Under the pieces are notes generated by a model that did not search any database, was not told the origin of the DNA, and was given only the letters and a program-made list of their open reading frames with translations. This document shows, piece by piece, positions 6,507-12,425 of a stretch of DNA of 16,117 nucleotides (position 1 is its first letter; every line of letters begins with the position of its first letter). Both the position numbers and the translations under genes were made by a program. Source of the stretch: an uncultured Verrucomicrobiales bacterium (lineage in GTDB: Bacteria; Verrucomicrobiota; Verrucomicrobiia; Verrucomicrobiales; Akkermansiaceae); NCBI GenBank assembly GCA_937893015.1, contig CALBJX010000035.1:1-16117 (forward strand), written 5' to 3'.

Positions 6507-7589
6507 TTACTCTTCCGTGGGATGGAAACAGTTCAACAGCTCCAGCAGGAAATCTTCATGGTGATCCCACAGCCGGAAGATAACGTCGAAGTAGGCAATC
6601 AGGTGGGTATCCGACCCCACCAATGAACAATCGCCGCAATGATATGCCATGGCTCCGTCCGTTGCATACTTCCACCAGCGATTCTCGGCTCTACGGAAAA
6701 GCCTCAGCAACTCCTTACTGTGCGGCGTCGGTTTCGGCTCGTAGTAGACCTCTTCCGTGCCCGGCTCAAAACGACAGTCCGACAGATATTCCAAACCGGC
6801 AAGCGTTCGATTCTGCATCAGCTCAGCAATGAAATTCTGTCTCAGCTTCACCATCTCCTTGCGATGCTTAATATGGTATGCGCTCTGTCCGCGCACACCG
6901 AAGCCGGAGGCATTTCGGACGGGTCCATTGACAAAAGCATCCCCTCGAGGCGCATCATTTTTCGGATGCGCACTGCCGGGGCTCCAGAGATTCGCAGCAC
7001 GCAGGCTGTCCAAATCCCTGCAGTACTGCCTACGCAGAGCTTTGCGGAAAGAAGCCATGGTGCGTTCGTAATCCTGCGGATGCGACTCTCGGATGACACT
7101 CAGGGAATAGCGTGCAAACTCCATATGAGCCTCGTATGCAGCTTTCATCTTCGTCAGACAGGAGAGGACATCGGCACGCGGGGTACATGGCTTTACTTCA
7201 GCTTCTTCTTCCTGTGCAGACTCTTCCCCATCACCCTCTTCATCGGCATCCTCTTCATCGGCATCCTCTTCGCCCTCTTCTTCATCAGATGACTCTTCAT
7301 CGCCCTCCGCTTCCTCCTCATCCGTCTCGCTTTCGTCTTCCTCCTCATCTTCTTCCGGGCGCACCATCGTCTCCGGCTCCGCCGATTCAGGATATTCGCC
7401 GTCGAGATCCTTTTTCACCGTCGTTTCCAACAGCAGAAAAAAAGCCTCGTCCTCCAAATCCTCAGACTCTTCCCACAGAGAAGGGAGAGCGGCTTTGGCG
7501 GAAGCGTCAGGCCGGGGCATAGGGTCTGCCGAACACGGAATGGCAGCCAGGCAGAAACAAACAATCAAAAGAGCATGGAGGCGAGTCAT
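6507..7589 (-). CDS. Secreted hypothetical protein with long Asp/Glu-rich tract
   Basis: I do not recognise this 360-residue family. Residues 1-21 form a signal peptide (MTRLHALLIVCFCLAAIPCSA). Residues 79-131 are almost entirely Glu and Asp with a few Ser, Ala and Gly, a highly negative, probably disordered segment. Residues 139-360 look globular and helical, rich in Arg, His, Tyr and Trp (MKAAYEAHMEFARYSL, FRRAENRWWKYATDG, LWDHHEDFLLELL), with scattered cysteines including CGDC. The acidic tract is encoded partly by 15-bp tandem repeats at 7236-7271. Acidic tracts can bind calcium, basic proteins or the cell surface, but none of these is shown here. A TTGACT-N17-CATGAT promoter ends 6 nt before the ATG, and GGGAG next to the ATG might also act as a ribosome site. 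Base composition is visibly less GC-rich than in the neighbours, so a lineage-specific or acquired gene is possible. Confidence 0.75.
   Translation of the reverse strand: MTRLHALLIVCFCLAAIPCSADPMPRPDASAKAALPSLWEESEDLEDEAFFLLLETTVKKDLDGEYPESAEPETMVRPEEDEEEDESETDEEEAEGDEESSDEEEGEEDADEEDADEEGDGEESAQEEEAEVKPCTPRADVLSCLTKMKAAYEAHMEFARYSLSVIRESHPQDYERTMASFRKALRRQYCRDLDSLRAANLWSPGSAHPKNDAPRGDAFVNGPVRNASGFGVRGQSAYHIKHRKEMVKLRQNFIAELMQNRTLAGLEYLSDCRFEPGTEEVYYEPKPTPHSKELLRLFRRAENRWWKYATDGAMAYHCGDCSLVGSDTHLIAYFDVIFRLWDHHEDFLLELLNCFHPTEE
7236..7271 (-). repeat. 15-bp tandem repeat in acidic tract
   Basis: On the + strand, CTCTTCATCGGCATC occurs at 7236-7250 and again exactly at 7251-7265, followed by a partial third copy (CTCTTC). 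On the coding (-) strand it encodes the repeated DADEE unit of the acidic region. Replication slippage could change its copy number between strains without breaking the frame, because the unit is five codons. Confidence 0.7.
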
Positions 7590-7595
7590 GCTCCC

Positions 7596-7624
7596 ATCAT
7601 GACATGCCCCGGCCTCTGAGTCAA
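7596..7624 (-). promoter_or_regulatory. Putative promoter of the acidic secreted protein gene
   Basis: Reading the - strand, TTGACT (7624-7619) and CATGAT (7601-7596) are spaced 17 nt apart, and only 6 nt separate the -10 from the ATG at 7589. Transcription would begin at or next to the start codon. The arrangement is almost identical to that before the amidase gene (TTGCTT-N17-CATGAT-N6-ATG). Confidence 0.5.
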
Positions 7625-7644
7625 GAGCGCCTGCCCGATAGCCT

Positions 7645-7679
7645 AAAAAAAATGGTCTGACCTTGAGTCAGACCATTTT
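7645..7679 (-). terminator. Rho-independent terminator of the ilvD-MFS-ankyrin unit
   Basis: AAAATGGTCTGAC (7649-7661) pairs with GTCAGACCATTTT (7667-7679) around a 5-nt loop. Read on the - strand, the hairpin is followed by eight Us (A run 7645-7652). It lies 23 nt after the stop of the ankyrin gene. The stem core GGTCTGAC is the same as in the terminator at 4986-5016. Confidence 0.88.
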
Positions 7680-7702
7680 GAGGATGTTCGTTCAGGCGCT
7701 TT

Positions 7703-8545
7703 TTACTCTTCCGTCGCCTCTGCCTTGTCCTCGGCATCGGCTTCGGAGATAAGGGCGTTCATGCGCTTCAGGACCTCCCCGTGCGACAGGGTGTCGTTCT
7801 TGGCGGGGGGATTGGTCAGCAGCGCGATGGTCTTCTTGTAGAGCTCGTGGCGGCGTGTCTTGTAGATGAGACTGAAGAACCACGTGTCGCGCTTCTCGTA
7901 GGCATTACCCTTCTCCGTAGCGAGGTCGAGGGCGGTCTGCCCTTCGGCGTTCTTCAGGGTCGGGTCGGCACCCAGCTCCAGCAGCAGATGCACGGCGGCG
8001 GCGTTGCCGCGCAGAGCGGCGAGCATCAGGGGCGTGTAGCCGCTGTTCTCCTGCGCGTTGAGGTCCAGCCCGCCCAGCGTGAGCATGAAGGTACTCTGCG
8101 GCATGCCGCTCCACGCCGCCCAGTGCAGCGCAGTGAAGCCGTCCTTGTCCTTGGCGTTGAGGTTGATGCCGGGTTGCGCCATGAGCGTCTTCACATACCA
8201 CGTGCGCTTCCCGTCCTCGCGCCAGGCGGCGGCGGGGTCGTTGTCATGCACATAGACCGCCCACATGAGGGGCGTGCGGCCCGTGGCATCGGGGGTATTG
8301 ATGAAGTCCTCGTGTTTCTTCATGCCGGCGGCCAGCTCCTTGGAGAAGGGCTTATCGACATCGTTCTCCACCCCGCCCTTGCGGATGAGGGAGATGAGGC
8401 TGTCGGTGGGGTTCTCCACCTCAAAGGGCTTCATGGCAAGGTTGCAGAGGTAGCCGAGCGCACCCATGACCGCCACGAGGATGAGCATATCCTTGATGAT
8501 GGCTGCCCAGTCCGTCTTCTGTTGCACTTGTTCGTTGTCAGACAT
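7703..8545 (-). CDS. Membrane-anchored ankyrin-repeat protein
   Basis: This 280-residue protein has a short polar N terminus and one membrane helix at about residues 14-38 (AAIIKDMLILVAVMGALGYL). Ankyrin-type repeats follow: DATGRTPLMWAVYV at about 86-99, DKDGFTALHWAAWSGM at 133-148, ENSGYTPLMLAALRGN at 166-181 with HLLLELGADPTLK, and NAEGQTALDLATEKGN at 199-214. The C terminus is charged and probably helical. Ankyrin repeats bind partner proteins; the partner here is unknown. With a single N-terminal anchor, the repeats could face either side of the membrane. The ATG at 8545 is chosen because the frame upstream lies inside the MFS gene and reads as basic, Pro-rich sequence with no domain. 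The MFS stop lies 28 nt upstream, so the pair is likely cotranscribed. The first repeat carries an insertion (DNDPAAAWREDGKR) unusual for a standard 33-residue unit. Confidence 0.85.
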   Translation of the reverse strand: MSDNEQVQQKTDWAAIIKDMLILVAVMGALGYLCNLAMKPFEVENPTDSLISLIRKGGVENDVDKPFSKELAAGMKKHEDFINTPDATGRTPLMWAVYVHDNDPAAAWREDGKRTWYVKTLMAQPGINLNAKDKDGFTALHWAAWSGMPQSTFMLTLGGLDLNAQENSGYTPLMLAALRGNAAAVHLLLELGADPTLKNAEGQTALDLATEKGNAYEKRDTWFFSLIYKTRRHELYKKTIALLTNPPAKNDTLSHGEVLKRMNALISEADAEDKAEATEE

Positions 8546-8573
8546 TGTATGAAAGTGGGGTTCGGGTTGAATA

Positions 8574-10088
8574 TCAGGCTTCGCTTTCGGCGGTTTCGGC
8601 GGGGACTTCCGCCTCGGTTTCCTCGGGGCTGTGCACGTCGGCATGGGTATCCGTGGCGGCGTCATCCTCGGGGTGGTCGGAGACGAACATATCCTTGGTC
8701 AGGATGATGGCGAGCGGGGAGATGACCGCCATCACGAGGTATATCGTCCACATGAATTCGGGGGATTCCCAGAAGCCGATGTGCCCCGTGTCCATCTTAG
8801 CGGCGATGCCGTCGTAGCAGAGGTGGGCGACCAGCAGACCGCCGACCACGCCGTTGATGGGCTTGGCAATGAACATCGGCAGCGCGGAGAGGGACATGTA
8901 GGAAGCCACCTTGTCCTTGGGCGCCACGCGGGCGACGTATTCGGAGAAGCGGGGGCTGAACAGCAGCTCACCGAAGGCGAAGATGAGAATCTGCAGGCAG
9001 ATGGCGAAGAAATACGCCTGCCCGATGGTCTCGATGCCCGGCAGCACGAAGTAGCACTCCGGCGGGATGGCCATGAGCACCAGCGAGAAGGCCGAGATGG
9101 ACATGCCGGAAATCATGAGCTTGACCGTGGAGAACTTGTTGAGGATGGGGATGATGAGGATGAGACCCGTGATAATCACGAAGGGATTGAGCGAGTTCAT
9201 GAACCCGAGCTGGAAGTCATCGCCGATGGTGCGCAGGTAGTACTGCGGCATGACGAGGAACTGCAGCGTGAACACGAGGCGCACGCCCAGCGTGAGCACG
9301 AGGAAGACGATGAGCTTCTGGAAGGCGCGCTCGCGGGCGACCTCCGCGATGAGCATCAGCGGGCGGCGGTTGGAGGTCTCGTGCTTCTGCACGCGCTCCT
9401 CCGGCACAGCGAAGAAGTTTTCATTCACGAAGCGGGTGAAGATGAAGGCCGTGGCGCTGCACGCCGTGCCGAAGTTCACCACCCAGAACAGGCCGTTCAC
9501 GGGACCGGCGACATCGCGGATGGGGTCCACAATCGCAAAGCCCGCCAGCAGTGCGCCGATGTTCATGAACAGGTAGTAGAAGTTGAAGCCCGTGGGGCGG
9601 GCGCGCAGCGTGGTGAAGCGGCGGATGGACGTGGTGATACAGGGGCTCATGAAGGCCGAGCCGAAGGACATGATGGCGATGCCCGCCATCACGAACACGC
9701 GGGAATGATCCTGCGAGAGGCCGCAGACGTGCATGCCGAAGTCCGAGCCGAAGGCCATGATGAGACGCCCCGTGATGAGCACGGTGAAGCCGATGAGGTA
9801 GGTGCGCTTCAACCCGATGATGTCGCAGATGGTACCCACTGCGAACACGAACAGGGAGAGGAAGAGCGTGTACATGCCCACCCAGTAGGGGGCGTCCGCA
9901 TCACGGAACCCGCAGTAGTCCTTCAGGAACAGCGAGAACACGATGATGAGGGTGAAGTAGGAGAGTCCGTCGAAGAACTGGATGAAGTTCGTCAGCCAGA
10001 AGTCCTTGCCGCACTCGCGGAGGACGCCGAACTCAGAGAAGTAGCGAACGATGAAGTTCGCGGATTTTTTTTCGGTGGATTCGCTCAT
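8574..10088 (-). CDS. MFS transporter, POT/PTR-like
   Basis: This 504-residue protein has about 12 or more hydrophobic helices. It shows features of the major facilitator superfamily and in particular of proton-dependent oligopeptide (POT/PTR) carriers: FDGLSYFTLIIVFSLFL in the first helix, the cytoplasmic loop with GLKRTYLIG after helix 2, ARPTGFNFYYLFMNIGALLAG (compare the PTR FNxFYxxxNxGA motif), and FSPRFSEYVARVAPKDKVAS in the second half. The family couples proton entry to import of di- or tripeptides, but the hallmark N-terminal ExxERFxYY motif of true POTs is not evident, so the substrate is uncertain. The C-terminal 40 residues are acidic and probably disordered. The start lies 36 nt after the ilvD stop and the ankyrin gene follows after 28 nt, which points to a three-gene unit. 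A peptide or amino-acid role would fit its position beside ilvD, but that is inference. Confidence 0.8.
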   Translation of the reverse strand: MSESTEKKSANFIVRYFSEFGVLRECGKDFWLTNFIQFFDGLSYFTLIIVFSLFLKDYCGFRDADAPYWVGMYTLFLSLFVFAVGTICDIIGLKRTYLIGFTVLITGRLIMAFGSDFGMHVCGLSQDHSRVFVMAGIAIMSFGSAFMSPCITTSIRRFTTLRARPTGFNFYYLFMNIGALLAGFAIVDPIRDVAGPVNGLFWVVNFGTACSATAFIFTRFVNENFFAVPEERVQKHETSNRRPLMLIAEVARERAFQKLIVFLVLTLGVRLVFTLQFLVMPQYYLRTIGDDFQLGFMNSLNPFVIITGLILIIPILNKFSTVKLMISGMSISAFSLVLMAIPPECYFVLPGIETIGQAYFFAICLQILIFAFGELLFSPRFSEYVARVAPKDKVASYMSLSALPMFIAKPINGVVGGLLVAHLCYDGIAAKMDTGHIGFWESPEFMWTIYLVMAVISPLAIILTKDMFVSDHPEDDAATDTHADVHSPEETEAEVPAETAESEA

Positions 10089-10124
10089 ATCGGTATGTGA
10101 GGAATGTGAGGGGGAATTTTTCGT

Positions 10125-11792
10125 TTACTGCAACACGGCGCCCTTGCTGGCGTTGGTGGCGAGCTTGCGGTAGCGCTTGAGCCACTTGCTCGGGATTTCC
10201 TGCATGGTGGGCGTCCAGTTCGCGCGGCGGGCGGCGATTTCCGCGTCGCTCAGCTCGGCGTTCATGGTGCGGGCGGGGATGTCGATGGAGATGATGTCAC
10301 CATCCTTCAACAGACCGATGAGGCCGCCTTCCGCCGCCTCGGGGGAGACGTGGCCGATGCAGGCACCGTGCGTGGCACCGGAGAAGCGGCCGTCCGTGAT
10401 GAGGGCGACGCTGTTGCCGAGGCCCTTGCCCATGATGTAGCTGGTGGGGGCGAGCATTTCCTGCATGCCGGGGCCGCCCTTGGGGCCTTCGTTGCGGATG
10501 ACCACGACATCACCCGCCTTCACCTTGTCGGCCAGAATGCCCGCGCAGGCGGCTTCCTGGCTCTCGAAGATGACCGCCGGGCCGCGGTGCACCAGCATCT
10601 CGGGCAGCACGCCCGCCTTCTTCACGATGGCGCCCTGCTCTGCCAGATTGCCGAAGAGCACGGCGAGGCCGCCGTCCTTGGAGTAGGCGTTCTCCACGGT
10701 GCGGATGACGGCGGGGTCCTGCGTGTGCAGGCCTTCCATCTGCTCACCGAGGGTCTTGCCGCTCACGGTGGGCACATCGGTGTGCAGCGCACCGGGGATG
10801 GTGTTGATTTCGGAAAGAATCGTCATGATGCCGCCCGCGCGGAGCACATCGTGCATGTGGTAGCGGGAGGAGGGAGCCACCTTGCAGATGTTGGGCGTGC
10901 GCTTGGAAATCTCGTCGATGCGGCGCAGGTCGTAGTCGATGCCCGCCTCCGCGGCAAAGGCCAGCGTGTGCAGCACCGTGTTGGAGGAGCCGCCCATGGC
11001 CATGTCGCAAGTGAACACGTTGTCGATGCTCTTCTCGGTGATGAGGTCGCGGGGCAGCGGGGCGCCCTGCTTGGCCATCTCCACCGCGCGGCGGGCAGCG
11101 GCGCGCCACATCTCTTTTCGCTCCTCGGAGAGGGCGAGCAGCGTGCCGTTGCCGGGCAGCGCCAGGCCGAGCACTTCGCAGAGGCAGTTCATGGAATTGG
11201 CGGTGAACATGCCGGAGCAGGAACCCGCGCCTGGGCAGGCGTGGCATTCCACATAGTGCAGGTCGTCCTCGGAAATCTTGCCCGCGGTGCAGGCGGCCAC
11301 GGCCTCGAACACGCTGTTGAGGTCCAGGTCTTCGCCGTTGCGGCCCTTACCCACGGCCATGGGGCCGCCGGAGCAGAAGATGGTCGGGATATTGCAGCGC
11401 AGCGCACCCATCACCATGCCGGGCACAATCTTATCGCAGTTGGGGATGCAGATGCAGGCATCGAAGGCGTGAGCGGAGAGCATCGTCTCCACGCTGTCGG
11501 CAATGAGCTCGCGGCTGGCCAGCGAGAACTTCATGCCGTGGTGCGCCATAGCGATACCGTCGCACACACCGATGAGGTTGAACTCGATGGGCGTACCGCC
11601 CGCCTTGCGGACTTCGTCCTTAATCAGCTCGGCCACTTTATTCAGGTGAACATGACCGGGGATCACCTCATTGAAGGAGTTGCAAATGGCAATGAAAGGC
11701 TTTTTGATGTCTTCATCCGTCATGCCCGTGGCGCGCATCAGGCTGCGGTGCGGGGCACGCTCGATGCCCTTTTTCGTACGATCCGATAACAT
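10125..11792 (-). CDS. ilvD: Dihydroxy-acid dehydratase
   Basis: IlvD dehydrates 2,3-dihydroxy-isovalerate and 2,3-dihydroxy-3-methylvalerate to the 2-keto acids that precede valine, leucine and isoleucine, using an Fe-S cluster and Mg2+. The 555-residue product contains both classical signatures: CDKIVPGMVMGA (C119) and ALITDGRFSGAT near the C terminus. Other conserved cysteines, probably cluster ligands, are C77 (GVCDGIAMAHHG) and C192 (GAGSCSGMF). The PGHVHL segment has no cysteine where the [2Fe-2S] subgroup has one, so a [4Fe-4S], oxygen-sensitive type is likely; this is inferred from family knowledge. The ATG at 11792 gives the usual MLSDRTKKGIERAPHRSLM start; the extra seven upstream codons do not look conserved. 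A TATCAT box ends 9 nt before this ATG. No other ilv or leu genes are nearby, so the pathway genes are dispersed. Confidence 0.96.
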   Translation of the reverse strand: MLSDRTKKGIERAPHRSLMRATGMTDEDIKKPFIAICNSFNEVIPGHVHLNKVAELIKDEVRKAGGTPIEFNLIGVCDGIAMAHHGMKFSLASRELIADSVETMLSAHAFDACICIPNCDKIVPGMVMGALRCNIPTIFCSGGPMAVGKGRNGEDLDLNSVFEAVAACTAGKISEDDLHYVECHACPGAGSCSGMFTANSMNCLCEVLGLALPGNGTLLALSEERKEMWRAAARRAVEMAKQGAPLPRDLITEKSIDNVFTCDMAMGGSSNTVLHTLAFAAEAGIDYDLRRIDEISKRTPNICKVAPSSRYHMHDVLRAGGIMTILSEINTIPGALHTDVPTVSGKTLGEQMEGLHTQDPAVIRTVENAYSKDGGLAVLFGNLAEQGAIVKKAGVLPEMLVHRGPAVIFESQEAACAGILADKVKAGDVVVIRNEGPKGGPGMQEMLAPTSYIMGKGLGNSVALITDGRFSGATHGACIGHVSPEAAEGGLIGLLKDGDIISIDIPARTMNAELSDAEIAARRANWTPTMQEIPSKWLKRYRKLATNASKGAVLQ

Positions 11793-11801
11793 AGCGCGCG
11801 T

Positions 11802-11807
11802 ATGATA
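11802..11807 (-). promoter_or_regulatory. Putative -10 box of ilvD
   Basis: TATCAT on the - strand lies 9 nt before the ilvD ATG. No good -35 hexamer is found 16-18 nt upstream, although a T-rich run precedes it. The placement matches the other near-leaderless promoters in the window, and that is the main reason for listing it. Confidence 0.28.
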
Positions 11808-11852
11808 CCACAACGCATGTGTGAAAGCGAGCGAAAAAAATCAGACGAAAAT

Positions 11853-11895
11853 CGAATATCGGAATCGATCATACCGGCTTACGAATATCGGGAAT
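11853..11895. repeat. Direct repeats in the ilvD / membrane-protein divergent region
   Basis: CGAATATCGG occurs at 11853-11862 and again at 11882-11891, followed by AAT or GAAT in the two copies. The starts are 29 bp apart, close to three turns of the helix, which would put both sites on one face of the DNA. The first copy also sits inside a short ATCGA/TCGAT inverted repeat (11851-11869). They could be binding sites of a regulator controlling both divergent genes. The rest of the 168-bp gap (11793-11960) is relatively A/T-rich and holds no ORF I can support. Confidence 0.4.
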
Positions 11896-11921
11896 TCTCT
11901 TCGGAAACAGACCGAAAAAGA

Positions 11922-11949
11922 TTGAACATTTTCCCCTCTGACAGACTCT
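11922..11949 (+). promoter_or_regulatory. Weak putative promoter of the small membrane protein gene
   Basis: TTGAAC (11922-11927) is followed after 16 nt by GACTCT (11944-11949), which keeps only the key A at position 2 and T at position 6 of a -10 box. The ATG is 11 nt further on. The -35 is good, the -10 is poor. Confidence 0.22.
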
Positions 11950-11960
11950 AACCCACCATC

Positions 11961-12425
11961 ATGGTCTCCCCTCGCTTCCTGCGTCCCCTTCTCTGCTCGC
12001 TTCTTCTGTCCGTCATGGCGGGCGGGATGGGCTTTGCGCTGCTGATGCAGCACCGGAAGGAGACCTTTGCCGTGCGCTGGGACACCCACCCCGAACTATG
12101 GGATTGGCTGCAGGAGGCCCCCGAAGCGGCTCTCTTTGCCCTGTTGCTTGGCGCTGCCGTGGGACTGGTGGCGCAGCGATTCTGCTTTTGCCCGACAGGA
12201 CACGGTTGTCGTTGGTTGAGCGGGCTCCTGACGGCATGGGGGCTCACGCTGCTGATGCCTCTCTTGGGGGCATGGAATGATGCGTGCCAAGGTATCGACG
12301 GGCCGGGGCATCTTCCCATGACCATGGTGCTCGGCGGCATTGCAGGTCTGCTGATGGCGGCTGAGGCGCTTATCGCCGCGCTGTTTTGCGCACTTTCCCG
12401 CCCGCTCAAAGGCTATCGTGCTTAG
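11961..12425 (+). CDS. Small four-helix membrane protein of unknown function
   Basis: I do not recognise this 154-residue protein. It has four hydrophobic stretches that probably span the membrane: about residues 10-29, 55-73, 84-104 and 119-145. Between helices 2 and 3 is a cysteine- and histidine-containing loop, RFCFCPTGHGC (C75, C77, C83, H81), which could bind a metal or form a disulfide. The loop between helices 1 and 2 is rich in Trp and charged residues (RWDTHPELWDWL). The ATG at 11961 has no Shine-Dalgarno site. Support for it being real comes from the clean membrane-protein pattern and from the position in an otherwise gene-free gap. Its TAG stop overlaps the recG stop on the other strand by 4 bp, leaving no room for an intergenic terminator. 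It is divergent from ilvD. Confidence 0.7.
   Translation: MVSPRFLRPLLCSLLLSVMAGGMGFALLMQHRKETFAVRWDTHPELWDWLQEAPEAALFALLLGAAVGLVAQRFCFCPTGHGCRWLSGLLTAWGLTLLMPLLGAWNDACQGIDGPGHLPMTMVLGGIAGLLMAAEALIAALFCALSRPLKGYRA

Noticed and set aside
8546..8665. Longer N terminus for the ankyrin protein
   Set aside because: These 40 codons overlap the MFS coding region and read as basic Pro-rich sequence; the ATG at 8545 opens a plausible anchored protein.
8631..11789. Long + strand frames opposite ilvD and the MFS gene
   Set aside because: They are antisense shadows with biased composition; the - strand genes carry family motifs over the full length.
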